A stretch of DNA of 64,000 nt, taken from NCBI GenBank assembly GCA_963846635.1, contig CAWJXM010000003.1:310001-374000 (forward strand), in the 5' to 3' direction. The translations under genes and the position numbers were made by a program. The stretch comes from AP-15 sp963846635. GTDB lineage: Bacteria > Pseudomonadota > Alphaproteobacteria > ATCC43930 > CGMCC-115725. Below the pieces are notes generated by a model. The model worked only from the letters and a program-made list of their open reading frames with translations. It made no database searches and was not told where the DNA came from. Of the stretch, positions 25,559 to 34,054 are shown piece after piece (position 1 is the first letter of the stretch; each line of letters opens with the position of its first letter).

Positions 25559-25615
25559 TGCCGGCCGGCGTGGCATGAACAAACTCCCGATCTCATTTTC
25601 GAATGGAGGTCTGGC

Positions 25616-26296
25616 GTGATCGGCGATTTGGAACTTCAGCGGGATGTCCTCGACGAGCTCGAATTCGAGCCGAGCATCAATGCCGCACATATCGGCGTTA
25701 CCGCGAACAAGGAGGTCGTGACCCTCACCGGCTTTGTGACAAGCTATGCTGAAAAGCTGGCGGCCGAGCGCGCCGTGCGCCGGGTCAAGGGTGTCAAGGC
25801 GATCGCTGAAGAAATCGAGGTGCGACTGCCGTCCGACACCAAGCATGCGGATGACGAGATCGCTGCACGCGCCATCAATATCCTCAAATGGCAGGTTGGG
25901 CTGCCGGCGGATCGGATCACGGTCAAGGTCGAACGGGGCATCGTGACCCTGAGCGGCGAAGTCGAATGGCGGTTTCAGAAAAGCGACGCGGAAGCCGCCA
26001 TCCACAAGCTGACCGGCGTTGTCGACGTCATCAACCAGATTAGGCTCGCAGCGGCGGCTCACGCCCATGAGGTCAGGGAAAAGATCCAGAAGGCGTTGCA
26101 GCGAAGCGCTGAACTCGAAGCGCTGGGAATCACGGTCCAGACCGAGGGCGGCAAGGTGGTGCTGACCGGCAAGGTGTGCACTTGGTTCGAACGGGAACTC
26201 GCCGAGCGGGCCGCCTGGTCGGCGCCCGGCGTCACTTCGGTCGAGGATCATCTGACGGTCGAGCCCAGCCGGTCGAGCCCAGCTTCGCTTTGCTGA
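25616..26296 (+). CDS. BON-domain protein (three BON domains)
   Basis: 226 residues starting at a GTG with GGAGG six bases upstream. Three BON (OsmY/nodulation) domains follow one another: IGDLELQRDVLDELEFEPSI with VVTLTGFVTSYAEKLAAERA; ARAINILKWQVGLPADRITV with IVTLSGEVEWRFQKSDAEAA; REKIQKALQRSAELEALGIT with GKVVLTGKVCTWFERELAER. BON domains bind phospholipid or other macromolecules and are typical of stress-induced proteins. No signal peptide is visible, so it is probably cytoplasmic. Two FixK/FNR boxes lie upstream. Confidence 0.9.
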   Translation: MIGDLELQRDVLDELEFEPSINAAHIGVTANKEVVTLTGFVTSYAEKLAAERAVRRVKGVKAIAEEIEVRLPSDTKHADDEIAARAINILKWQVGLPADRITVKVERGIVTLSGEVEWRFQKSDAEAAIHKLTGVVDVINQIRLAAAAHAHEVREKIQKALQRSAELEALGITVQTEGGKVVLTGKVCTWFERELAERAAWSAPGVTSVEDHLTVEPSRSSPASLC

Positions 26297-26613
26297 GCGA
26301 GACTTGATCCTTTTTTCGCATGGTCGCGGTCAAACATCGACCAGCGACCTGCTCGATTATTACCTCCTGCGAGCATATCGCGGCGATCCGATGCCGCGAT
26401 CGCCTTGCTCGATCTCACGGTGCCGACTGATCCGCGGCTGCGGCTTTCGACTGTCGTTCTGCCGGTTCAAGAGAGGGCGGACAAAGGCTTGAAAGGGCGA
26501 ACTCGCGGGGCTGACTGATAACGCATCGCAAAGCAGTGCGATTGATTCAGATCATGGGCGGGCGAGCGGCTGCGGAGGATGCTGACGTCTTTATTGCAAG
26601 GGAGGACTGCGCG
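26297..26613. other. Intergenic region with FixK/FNR box
   Basis: No gene recognised. TTGATTCAGATCAT at 26542-26555 fits the box with one mismatch and ends 58 bp before the next start codon. Confidence 0.6.
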
Positions 26614-26985
26614 ATGACCAGCTATCGCGTTTGCTTCTTCAACGAGATCCCGCGAAACGATCGGCTTTTTCGGTGCTGTCAGCGCTCGATTGTCATTCGC
26701 GCGGCGCGCACACCGGAACGGGCGCTCGAAGCGGCGAAAAAGCAATTCGCCCGGCTGGAAGGCATTCGCGACTGGAAGGTTCACGCCGGCTTGATCGAGA
26801 TCGAAGCGATCGAGCCCGAACCAACATCGCAGAGCGCGATCGATACTTCAGCCGGGAGGCGTCATGAGAAAGATGTCGGATATCGTGCGTCATCAGGACC
26901 CGCTGACCTTGCCACCCGACGCGACGGTCAAGGAGGCCTGCCGCCATATGCGCGACCGCCGCGTCGGCGCCGTGCTGGTCGCTGA
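26614..26985 (+). CDS. Small conserved-looking protein of unknown function (stress island)
   Basis: Starts at an ATG with GGAGG eight bases upstream. The first 65 residues look like a compact alpha/beta protein: TSYRVCFFNEIPRNDRLFRC, then RAARTPERALEAAKKQFARL and EGIRDWKVHAGLIEIEAIE. After that the frame runs 120 bp into the following CBS gene with Arg/Gly/Pro-rich sequence. The natural stop has therefore probably been lost to a frameshift near 26840, and the genuine protein would be about 80-85 residues. No named family is recognised. Confidence 0.6.
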   Translation: MTSYRVCFFNEIPRNDRLFRCCQRSIVIRAARTPERALEAAKKQFARLEGIRDWKVHAGLIEIEAIEPEPTSQSAIDTSAGRRHEKDVGYRASSGPADLATRRDGQGGLPPYARPPRRRRAGR

Positions 26986-27275
26986 GGCAGACCGCCGTCG
27001 GCATCTTCACCGGGCGGGACGCCGTCCACCGGGTTCTGGCGGAAGGAAAAAGTGCGGCCCGGACCACGCTCTCCGAGGTCATGACCCGCAATCCTACCTC
27101 AATGCCCTCGGGACAAACCGCGATCGAGGCGCTGCGGCTGATGCAAGACGGGCGCTATCGCCACGTCCCGATCGTCGAGGACGGCAAGGCCGTCGGCATC
27201 GTGTCACGTTTCGATTTTAGTGGCCTTGAAGTCGACCGCCTCGACGAGGAGACCGTCCTCTGGGAGAGGATCTGA
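26864..27275 (+). pseudogene. CBS-domain pair protein, single-base frameshift
   Basis: The first CBS motif is in one frame (MSDIVRHQDPLTLPPDATVK, ACRHMRDRRVGAVLVAEAD). From about 26990 the rest is in another frame: VGIFTGRDAVHRVLAEG, LSEVMTRNPTSMPSGQTAIE, ALRLMQDGRYRHVPIVEDGK, VGIVSRFDFSGLE. Together they form a 137-residue tandem CBS (Bateman) protein of the kind that binds adenine nucleotides and is common in hypoxia regulons. One extra base near GCAGACCGCC separates the frames. This may be decay or sequence error. Confidence 0.85.
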
Positions 27276-27714
27276 CCGCTTCACCGGGGCTTTTCCCGGC
27301 GCCCTCATGCGCGGCCCACAAGATCGAGCACGCACCTGTTTCGCGAACACCTGATCCGGTTTGTGCCATTGGCCGCCCACTTTAGCCGCATCCTCGATCA
27401 GCGTGGGATACATCGCGCACCGCGTGCCCGCTTTGAGACCGAACTCGAGGATCACATGCCCCGGCGTGAGGCGGAACGAACCTTGCGCGTCATTACCTCG
27501 TAGGGACGCTATGCCGAGCTATTCGCTTATGATGACCGTAAGCGCAGCTCCGTCGCGGCCGAGGGGGCGAGCTGAGTTGTTGGCGATCTGCTGATCAGCA
27601 TTCTCTCGTCCCTGAGTACGTAAACCTACTGCGTAATTTCCCTAAGGGATAAACCGGATTTCGGCGGCCGTCGCAAGCGTGGATGCTGCCTGCGGCAAAT
27701 GACGGAGAGACGTT
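27276..27714. other. Intergenic region upstream of the Crp/Fnr gene
   Basis: About 440 bp. A minus-strand frame (27455-27290) has a segment GLKAGTRCAMYPTLIEDAAK reminiscent of a DJ-1/PfpI C-terminus, but it is too short to name. The last 100 bp before 27715 should hold the crp/fnr promoter; no FixK/FNR box is visible there. Confidence 0.4.
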
Positions 27715-28416
27715 ATGTATAGGCAGCTCGCCAATTCCGGTTATCGCAATCACGTCGCAGCAATGGCGCCGAGAGTTGCTTCGCTCGCTGAATCGGGCCA
27801 GCTGGATGTACTCGTGGCGCTAGAGCAAATCGGCACGCAGCTCAGCTTTTCGCGCAACGAGGAAATCTACACCGAGGGTGACAGCACCGAATGCTGGTAC
27901 AAGATTATCTCCGGCACGGTTCGCATTTGCAAACTCCTTGCCGATGGTCGTCGCCACATTACAGAGTTCTGTTTCAGCGGCGATGGTTTCGGCTTTGATG
28001 GTGCGCGCGAACGGGTGTTTTCGGCTGAGGCAGTTGGCGACGTGATCGTCATACGCTTTTCACGCAAAGCCACCGAACAAATGATCGATCAGAACCCCGC
28101 TCTCGCACGCATGTTACGAGAAACGATGCTGCACGATCTAACGAACGTCTATAATCGTCTGCTTCTGCTCGGCCGAATGACCGCGACAGAGCGGGTTGCC
28201 ACATTTCTGATCGAACTGTTCGAGCGCCGCGACCGAAAGAAGACCATCGTCGTCCCGATGTCGCGTAACGACATTGCCGATTATGTTTGCCTGACAATCG
28301 AGACGGTATGCCGCGTGCTCTCGACGTTTAAACGCGACGGCATAATCGCTATTCCAAACGCCCACTCGGTTGAGCTCCGGGACAGCGAAGCTCTCGAAGA
28401 GTTGGCAGAAGCTTGA
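27715..28416 (+). CDS. Crp/Fnr family transcriptional regulator (FixK-like)
   Basis: 233 residues. The cyclic-nucleotide-binding fold is at about residues 30-140 (LSFSRNEEIYTEGDSTECWYKIISGTVRICKLLADGRR, FCFSGDGFGFD). The C-terminal HTH_Crp has IVVPMSRNDIADYVCLTIETVCRVLSTFKRDGII. The N-terminal Cys cluster of FNR/FnrN is absent, so it is FixK-type rather than an oxygen-sensing FNR. The recognition helix E-T-V-C-R matches the ExxSR/ExxCR pattern of proteins that read TTGAT-N4-ATCAA sites. It is the natural candidate for the boxes at 20902, 23304, 25499, 25545, 26542 and 38841 (inference). Confidence 0.9.
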   Translation: MYRQLANSGYRNHVAAMAPRVASLAESGQLDVLVALEQIGTQLSFSRNEEIYTEGDSTECWYKIISGTVRICKLLADGRRHITEFCFSGDGFGFDGARERVFSAEAVGDVIVIRFSRKATEQMIDQNPALARMLRETMLHDLTNVYNRLLLLGRMTATERVATFLIELFERRDRKKTIVVPMSRNDIADYVCLTIETVCRVLSTFKRDGIIAIPNAHSVELRDSEALEELAEA

Positions 28417-28718
28417 TGCATTTCAAGCATGCACAGCGGCCAAAGTGCATCATCGCCCTAGCGCTTCGGGAACGTGCGTAGCTGTTGGATCGGTCATCGC
28501 TGTGCCCTATCTGCAATCCAGGCGACATTCATTCATGAAGCAAAGCAGTAATAGTTGTATCTCGCTTCAGGCATGGACTTTCAAGGTTCGGGACCTATAC
28601 TCGTTTTCCACGTCAATGATTGTTGTGGTTTTTCGTGAAAAATAATTTTTAGGTCCGATAGACACCGCGCGTGCGGTTAGCATTTCCAGGCGGTCATGTT
28701 CCGGAGATCCTGTCAGCT
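28417..28718. other. Intergenic region between convergent units
   Basis: About 300 bp between fixK-like and the hypA-like gene. A short hairpin ACCGC-GCGT-GCGGT at 28664-28677, followed on the minus strand by AT-rich sequence, may end the hydrogenase operon. No gene is recognised. Confidence 0.4.
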
Positions 28719-28979
28719 TTATTCGACTTCAATGGTTTCGAGGCGCACATATTGGGCATTAGGATCGTGCGGATCGTCGGATATCTCGATCTCGAGCGCT
28801 GCTTCGGAGGCGAGGCTACCGGCGGCAGCGATGGCGAAATGTTCGCGAACGTGCTCGGCCGATAGATGGCTTAGGGCGCCCAACCAGACCTTCGCGGAAA
28901 CGATGCGGCTCGCCTTGGCGGCATTCGCCAGCTGATTTATCCGGTTGACGACATCACAGACTAGGGCGTTTTCATGCAT
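28719..28979 (-). CDS. HypA-like protein lacking the zinc motif
   Basis: 86 residues starting MHENALVCDVVNRINQLANA. The conserved N-terminal MHE supplies the nickel-binding His2 of HypA. KVWLGALSHLSAEHVREHFAIAA and LEIEISDDPHD match the HypA/HybF core. The CxxC pairs that form the zinc site in normal HypA (about 113 residues) are missing. It is the last gene of the hydrogenase operon; GGAGGTG precedes the ATG, which follows the protease stop by three bases. It may deliver nickel without zinc-based regulation or serve only as a docking partner (inference). Confidence 0.75.
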   Translation of the reverse strand: MHENALVCDVVNRINQLANAAKASRIVSAKVWLGALSHLSAEHVREHFAIAAAGSLASEAALEIEISDDPHDPNAQYVRLETIEVE

Positions 28980-28982
28980 CAA

Positions 28983-29477
28983 TCACACCTCCATGCTGTC
29001 CGGGCGTCCGTAATGCGGAGTGAAATCCGCAAGAATCCGGGCCGCGACTTGATTGATCGCGGTGGCCACTGCCGGCGACAGCGGCGCACCAGTTTCAAAG
29101 CTTTGGCCCTCGACCAGATAAAGTATGAGGCGACGGGGTAACCACCCCAGATTGCGGGCAAGCTCAACCGTTTCTGCGAGACCGAAGGCATGGCTCGAAG
29201 GCGGCGCCCAGCCGAGCGGGAGGGGATTCTCCGCGAGATCAATTCGGTGAACGCGACCGGGCTCATTGACCGGCATTGCGGCGTCCACGAGGATAACAGC
29301 GCCGCACCCGTCCCAATCGTCGATCAGCGCGAGCAGGTTGGCCTTGCGAGCGAGCAGATGTACGCCGTCGGGCGTGTGCCCGCGCAGCCGCGCAATCACT
29401 GCTGCCGAAAAGCCGTCGTCGCCGCGGTCTGGGTTGCCAATCCCAACTACCAGCGTTCGCGGGCGCTCTTTTATCAT
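28983..29477 (-). CDS. Hydrogenase maturation protease (HyaD/HycI/HoxW family)
   Basis: 164 residues. LVVGIGNPDRGDDGFSAAVI carries the first nickel-ligand acid (Asp after GNP.RGDDG). ILVDAAMPVNEPG supplies the second, and PPSSHAFGLAETVEL the His. These proteases cut the C-terminal tail of the NiFe large subunit once nickel is inserted. The start at 29477 gives an ATGA overlap with the large-subunit stop, and the large subunit ends with a removable tail after DPCxxCxxH, so both partners are present. Confidence 0.9.
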   Translation of the reverse strand: MIKERPRTLVVGIGNPDRGDDGFSAAVIARLRGHTPDGVHLLARKANLLALIDDWDGCGAVILVDAAMPVNEPGRVHRIDLAENPLPLGWAPPSSHAFGLAETVELARNLGWLPRRLILYLVEGQSFETGAPLSPAVATAINQVAARILADFTPHYGRPDSMEV

Positions 29478-30763
29478 GTCCGATGCACCCGCAATGTCAG
29501 AAAATGCGCCGCGCACGAAATGCATGGATCATGATTGCGGATGCTCTGTTCGCAACGAGATTTCAATGTGTCCTCGTCGCAGTCGAGATTGGTGGCGGCA
29601 ACCGCTCGCAAATCCTCTTCGATGACCGCCTGGTTTTGCGCGGTGGGCGGTACGAGCCGGGCATCGAGGATCGTCCCCTCCGGGTCGAGCCGATAGAAAT
29701 GATACAGCAGGCCGCGGGGCGCTTCGGTGCAAGCATAGCCAACGGCGGCGCGTGGCTCAGCGGCGACAAAGGGCTGCGACGGCGGCTCGTACTTCGCGAT
29801 CAGGTCTATTGCCTCGCCACAAGCGTAAACGATCTCGATGGCGCGTACGAGAACGCTGCGGAACGGGTTGCGACAGATTTGTTGGAGCCCGACCTCCTCA
29901 GCGAGGACTTGTACCTCGGCTGGCAGGTGGTCGTGGTTTAATGCATACCGCGCCATTGGTCCGACGAGATAAGCACCACGTCGCTTCAGCGCCGAATGAA
30001 GTGCCGTCGAATGCGGCACCTGTCGCTCCAGGAATTCCGTTTCGTAGTCGGCGGCGGCAATGTCAAGACCGGAGGAAGAGACGATCCTGCCAGCGTTCAT
30101 CGGGTACTCGTCGGGATGCCGCAGCGCGACGAACTCGTAATCGTGGGTGACATCGGGGAACGGGAAGCTCGCCGCCCAGCGCAATGTCTCTATCGCTAGG
30201 TCGCGGGCTCGCTTCAACGATTTGACAATCGGAGCGAATTCGCGGCGGCTGGGAGTCCGATAGAAACCGCCTACCCGAACATTTATCGGATGAATTTCGC
30301 GGCCACCCAATAGGCGCAATAATTCGTTTCCGGCCTTTTTCAGCGCGAGCCCACGCTCTACGGCCCGCCGATGGTCTTTCGCCATTGCAATGGCATCGGA
30401 ATAGCCGAGGAAATCCGGCGCATGCAACATGACGATGTGCAATGCATGGCTCTCGATCCATTCGCCGCAATAGAGCAACCGACGTAAAGCGCGGATTGGT
30501 GCTTCGACCTCGATGCCGAGTGCCGCCTCGATCGCATGCACGCCGCTCATCTGGTAAGCGATCGGGCAAATCCCGCAAACCCGCGCCACAATGTCGATGA
30601 CCTCGCCAAATCCACGCCCGCGCAGCAAGGCTTCAAAAAATCGCGGCGGCTCGAAGATGCCGAGGTGAGCGGCCTCAACTCTCCCATCTCGGATCTCGAG
30701 GTCGAGCGAACTTTCGCCTTCGACCCGAGCGATATAGTCGACCCGCAACGTCTTAGTGGCCAT
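29474..30763 (-). CDS. hydA: NiFe hydrogenase large (alpha) subunit, group 3b-type
   Basis: 429 residues. Start 30763 has GGAGG upstream and MATKTLRVDYIARVEGESSL is the standard beginning. The L1 motif is RVCGICP (Cys63, Cys66) and the L2 motif DPCISCAAH (Cys414, Cys417, His420); these four Cys bind the NiFe(CN)2CO centre. Nine residues (FLTLRVHRT) follow His420 and should be removed by the adjacent protease. The operon order beta, cNMP protein, gamma, delta, alpha fits cytoplasmic NAD(P)-linked hydrogenases of the HydBGDA/sulfhydrogenase type. The gene overlaps the small-subunit gene by 11 bp. Confidence 0.92.
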   Translation of the reverse strand: MATKTLRVDYIARVEGESSLDLEIRDGRVEAAHLGIFEPPRFFEALLRGRGFGEVIDIVARVCGICPIAYQMSGVHAIEAALGIEVEAPIRALRRLLYCGEWIESHALHIVMLHAPDFLGYSDAIAMAKDHRRAVERGLALKKAGNELLRLLGGREIHPINVRVGGFYRTPSRREFAPIVKSLKRARDLAIETLRWAASFPFPDVTHDYEFVALRHPDEYPMNAGRIVSSSGLDIAAADYETEFLERQVPHSTALHSALKRRGAYLVGPMARYALNHDHLPAEVQVLAEEVGLQQICRNPFRSVLVRAIEIVYACGEAIDLIAKYEPPSQPFVAAEPRAAVGYACTEAPRGLLYHFYRLDPEGTILDARLVPPTAQNQAVIEEDLRAVAATNLDCDEDTLKSRCEQSIRNHDPCISCAAHFLTLRVHRT

Positions 30764-31532
30764 GAGCCTTGGCCTCCTTACGAAACGCCTCGGCACCGGC
30801 ATTGAAGGTCTGAAACAATCGCGTAATGTCGCGTTGCGATAGTCCGAGTGTTTCCAAACCACTGGCAAGCGCCGCAGTATTGGCACCTTCCGCCGGTCCA
30901 AAGCAGCCATAGCAGCCGCGGTGGTAGGTGGGGCAAATCGCGCCGCAACCGGCCTGGGTGACAGGGCCGAGACAGGGCGTTTTCTGGGCGACCATGACGC
31001 AGGGGTTGCCGCGCGCCTTGCACTCGATGCAGACGCTGTGATTGGCAAGCGCCGGTTTGCGCCCGACAAGGAACGCCTTGATCACTTCGAGCAACTGGCG
31101 CTTGTCAACCGGGCAGCCACGCAGTTCGAAATCGACCGGCACATGGGCACTGATCGGGGTCGAGGTTGAAAGGACGCGCAGATATTCGGGGTGCGGATAG
31201 ACATAGGCGGCAAATTCCGCTACGTCGGCGAAATTGCGCAACGCTTGGATGCCGCCGGCGGTGGCGCAGGCACCGATCGTGACCAGTCTTTTGGAGAGGC
31301 GGCGCACGCGGCGGATGCGCTCGGCGTCGCTTGGCGTCGTGATCGAGCCTTCGACCAGCGAGAGATCATAGGGTCCGGGCATTTTCCGCCGCGACGCCTC
31401 GGGGAAGTAGGCAATATCGAGCTGTTCGGCGAGTGCCAGAAGTTCGTCCTCGCAGTCGAGCAGGGTCAACTGGCAGCCGTCGCAAGACGCAAATTTCCAC
31501 ACCGCAAGGCGCGGTTTCCTCGACGAGCGCAT
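30753..31532 (-). CDS. hydD: NiFe hydrogenase small (delta) subunit
   Basis: 259 residues. The proximal 4Fe-4S cluster ligands begin with FASCDGCQLTLLDCEDELL (Cys17, Cys20). Later ligands lie in LVTIGACATAGGIQAL and GCPVDKRQLLEVI. A C-terminal Cys-rich region (HSVCIECKARGNPCVMVAQKTPCLGPVTQAGCGAICPTYHRGCYGCFGP) carries ligands for two more clusters. There is no Tat signal peptide, so the enzyme is cytoplasmic. It relays electrons between the large subunit and the diaphorase subunits. Start 31532 is one base after the gamma-subunit stop. Confidence 0.92.
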   Translation of the reverse strand: MRSSRKPRLAVWKFASCDGCQLTLLDCEDELLALAEQLDIAYFPEASRRKMPGPYDLSLVEGSITTPSDAERIRRVRRLSKRLVTIGACATAGGIQALRNFADVAEFAAYVYPHPEYLRVLSTSTPISAHVPVDFELRGCPVDKRQLLEVIKAFLVGRKPALANHSVCIECKARGNPCVMVAQKTPCLGPVTQAGCGAICPTYHRGCYGCFGPAEGANTAALASGLETLGLSQRDITRLFQTFNAGAEAFRKEAKAHGH

Positions 31533-31533
31533 G

Positions 31534-32388
31534 TCAGATCTCGCGAATGTTGAAGATCGGGGCCACTCGATCAAACCGGAAAACCGGCCCCTCGCGGCAG
31601 ACGAAAGCGGGACCGAATTGGCAATGCCCACACAGACCGACCGCACATTTCATGTTGCGTTCCATCGACAGATAAATCTGGTCAGTGCGCAGACCGCGCT
31701 GGCGCAGCGCATCGATCGTGAAGCGCATCATGATTTCCGGCCCGCATATGAGGGCGACCGCATGCTCGGGGTCGACCGGAATCCGCGGGATCAGCGCCGG
31801 GACAACACCGACATTGCCGCGCCAATCGGCCGCCGCATGGTCGACGGTAACCGTAACGTCGATATCGAGGCGCCGTCGCCACATTTCGAGCTCGCGCCGA
31901 AAGAGAATATCGGCCGGGCTGCGAGCACCATAAAGCACGACGACCCGGCTGTACCGTTCGCGGTGGGCGAGCATGGCATAGATCGCGGGCCGCAGCGGTG
32001 CCAGTCCGAGTCCGCCAGCGACGATCACGATATCGCCGCCTTCGCTCTCCGTGACCGGCCAAGCCGAGCCATAGGGACCGCGGACCCCGATTGACATGCC
32101 GGAGCGCAGCCGGGTCAGGGCTGTGCTGACCGAGCCTACGGCTCGCACGGTATGCACAATGCGGTTCACATTGCCGGGATCGCCGCTCAGGCTGATCGCC
32201 ACCTCGCCGAGCCCGAAGGCATAAAGCATGTTGAACTGGCCAGCGGCGAAGGAGAAAGCCGCTGGAGGCGCCAGCTCGATCGTCATCACGCCTGGGGCTT
32301 CACGACGGGTCCGGGTAATCGGCAACGGTTGTGGGAGAAGGCAATCGCCGGTTCCGAGCGCCAGCAGCGTGCTATAAGCCCAGGTCAA
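31534..32388 (-). CDS. hydG: Hydrogenase gamma subunit, FAD/NAD(P)-binding diaphorase
   Basis: 284 residues of the ferredoxin-reductase/PyrK type. FAD-binding region: PGVMTIELAPPAAFSFAAGQFNMLYAFGLGEVAISLSGD. NAD(P)-binding region: GGDIVIVAGGLGLAPLRPAIYAML and ALICGPEIMMRFTIDALRQRG. C-terminal 2Fe-2S ligands: MERNMKCAVGLCGHCQFGPAFVCREG. It exchanges electrons with NAD(P)(H). The likely start is TTG at 32388, overlapping the stop of the upstream gene as TTGA; no ATG is available before the domain begins. Confidence 0.9.
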   Translation of the reverse strand: MTWAYSTLLALGTGDCLLPQPLPITRTRREAPGVMTIELAPPAAFSFAAGQFNMLYAFGLGEVAISLSGDPGNVNRIVHTVRAVGSVSTALTRLRSGMSIGVRGPYGSAWPVTESEGGDIVIVAGGLGLAPLRPAIYAMLAHRERYSRVVVLYGARSPADILFRRELEMWRRRLDIDVTVTVDHAAADWRGNVGVVPALIPRIPVDPEHAVALICGPEIMMRFTIDALRQRGLRTDQIYLSMERNMKCAVGLCGHCQFGPAFVCREGPVFRFDRVAPIFNIREI

Positions 32389-32849
32389 GCGACCGAGTTC
32401 CCATAGACATCAAGCGCCTGCAGCCGGGCGGCGTGCAGTTTTTCACCAATCGCGCCGACAAACCGCTTCATCAGCTCGTAGCCCAGATCGTGATCGGCCT
32501 CACACTTGTTGCGCAGGCACTTGGCATTGACCCCGAGGAGGCGCGTGAGTTCGAGAGCGCGGGCGTCGAACGCCCAGCGATAAGGCGGCACCAGCCATGA
32601 GCCATCGAGGACTTCGCCTTCGCGCAAGGTCGCGACGATGATCGGCTGCCGGCCTGGCGCGTGCAGTTCCAGCGCCACAGCGCCGTGGCGAACCAGATAA
32701 AACTCGTCCGACGGCTCGCCTTCGCGAACCACGTATTCCCCAGCCGCGACCCGCAGGTTCCGCGCGCATCCCGAAATTGCCTCAGCGAATGCCGTGCCGA
32801 GATCGGCAAAAAACGGGTGCTCGAGGACGATCCGCTCAAGACCTGCCAT
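32385..32849 (-). CDS. Cyclic-nucleotide-binding-domain protein inside the hydrogenase operon
   Basis: 154 residues: a single cNMP-binding (CAP_ED) domain with no helix-turn-helix. Motifs: LEHPFFADLGTAFAEAISGC, LRVAAGEYVVREGEPSDEFYLVRHGAVALEL, VATLREGEVLDGSWLVPPYRW, then a short C-terminal helical tail (DLGYELMKRFVGAIGEKLHAARLQ). The arginine expected for phosphate binding may be in PPYRWAFDARAL. It overlaps hydB by 14 bp and hydG by 4 bp, so it is made with the hydrogenase. It may be a small-molecule sensor or assembly partner of the complex (inference). It appears conserved in group 3b operons of some alphaproteobacteria from memory. Confidence 0.85.
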   Translation of the reverse strand: MAGLERIVLEHPFFADLGTAFAEAISGCARNLRVAAGEYVVREGEPSDEFYLVRHGAVALELHAPGRQPIIVATLREGEVLDGSWLVPPYRWAFDARALELTRLLGVNAKCLRNKCEADHDLGYELMKRFVGAIGEKLHAARLQALDVYGNSVA

Positions 32850-33996
32850 CGCCATTGCTCCGTGCAGAATTTGCTGCGTCCCTGATCCCCGACGCCACTT
32901 CAGTAATGTCGATCCCGACCGGACACCAGGTAATGCAGCGGCCGCAGCCGACACAGCCCGAGCTGCCAAACTGATCAAACCAGCTTGCCAATTTATGCGT
33001 CAGCCATTGGCGATAACGCGCCCGGGTCGATTGCCGCACGCTGCCGCCATGGATGTAGGAAAAATCAAGCGTAAAGCAGGAATCCCAGCGGCGCACGCGC
33101 TCGGCTACGGCGCCGGTGAGATCCGTCGTATCGTCGACCGTGGTGCAGAAACAGGTCGGACAGACCATCGTGCAGTTGGCGCAGGCGAGGCAGCGCGCCG
33201 CAACCTCGTCCCAGTGCGGATGCTCCGGATTGTTCTGCAATGCCTCTTTGAGCCCGTTAGTATCGAGGGTGCGGCCCATCGCATTGCGGGTTCGAGCAAC
33301 GACCCGTTCGGCCGCTTCGATCTCGGCCGCGGTTGCTGCTCGCTGCTGCAGGCTCGCGGCCACATCTGCCCCTGTCGCGCTGCCAACTTCCAGCAGAAAC
33401 GAATGACTCCCGTCGTCGAGCAATTCGGTCAGTGCGAGATCAAAGCCCGCCGTGACTTCGGGCCCGGTTCCCATCGAGGCACAGAAGCAGGTTCCGCCGG
33501 CTGTGCTGCAATTAACCGCCACGATAAAGGCCTGCTCGCGGCGCAGCCGGTACCGTCGATCGAGATAGGGGCCCTCGACAAACACTCGGTCCTGGATCGC
33601 GATGGCGTGAAGTTCGCATGCGCGAACACCGATAAACGCGAGTGGTTCGGGCGCCGGTTCACAGGCGCTCACGGCAAAGCCATTGCCGTCACGACGCGCC
33701 TGCCACAGCTTTTCGACTGGTGGATGCAGAAACTGCTTCCATGAATGCGGCCCGACGGCATAGCCAAAAATCGCGTTGTCGGCCCGCTGTTCGAGACGGT
33801 ACGTTCCCGCCTCCTGTCGATCGGTCCACCCGATCGGCAGGTCTTCGAGACCCGTGATGGTGTCGTAGGTGATGGCCCCAGCACGCATGGTCGGCGCAAT
33901 CGCGCGGTAACCGCGTCTGGCCAGCCCATCGATGAGGCGTTGCAGTGCGTCGCGATCAATGAGCAGCTTGGCGCCGAGCATACTTCCGGTTCCCAT
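32836..33996 (-). CDS. hydB: Hydrogenase beta subunit (HydB-like iron-sulfur protein)
   Basis: 386 residues. N-terminal LLIDRDALQRLIDGLARRGY, then IGVRACELHAIAIQDRVFVEGPYLD. The C-terminus carries two 4Fe-4S sets: CLACANCTMVCPTCFCTTV and SGCVGCGRCITWCPVGID. The middle has CSTAGGTCFCASMGTGP, a third Cys-rich segment. This is the DUF/4Fe-4S 'anaerobic sulfite reductase A-like' subunit of group 3b enzymes, bridging diaphorase and hydrogenase modules. The start is uncertain (GTG 34023, ATG 33996 or ATG 33981); 33996 is a compromise. Confidence 0.88.
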   Translation of the reverse strand: MGTGSMLGAKLLIDRDALQRLIDGLARRGYRAIAPTMRAGAITYDTITGLEDLPIGWTDRQEAGTYRLEQRADNAIFGYAVGPHSWKQFLHPPVEKLWQARRDGNGFAVSACEPAPEPLAFIGVRACELHAIAIQDRVFVEGPYLDRRYRLRREQAFIVAVNCSTAGGTCFCASMGTGPEVTAGFDLALTELLDDGSHSFLLEVGSATGADVAASLQQRAATAAEIEAAERVVARTRNAMGRTLDTNGLKEALQNNPEHPHWDEVAARCLACANCTMVCPTCFCTTVDDTTDLTGAVAERVRRWDSCFTLDFSYIHGGSVRQSTRARYRQWLTHKLASWFDQFGSSGCVGCGRCITWCPVGIDITEVASGIRDAANSARSNGDGRS

Positions 33997-34054
33997 ATAT
34001 TCGCGGTTGGCCGCGTCCTCCACAGCTCCGATGCCCTGCTTGGCTTGGCTGGTG

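Noticed and set aside
27204..27455. Possible DJ-1/PfpI fragment
   Set aside because: Only about 25 residues resemble the family and no catalytic Cys region is visible.
28413..28426. TTGATGCATTTCAA as a further FixK/FNR box
   Set aside because: It overlaps the stop codon of the Crp/Fnr gene and there is no downstream gene on either strand at a suitable distance.
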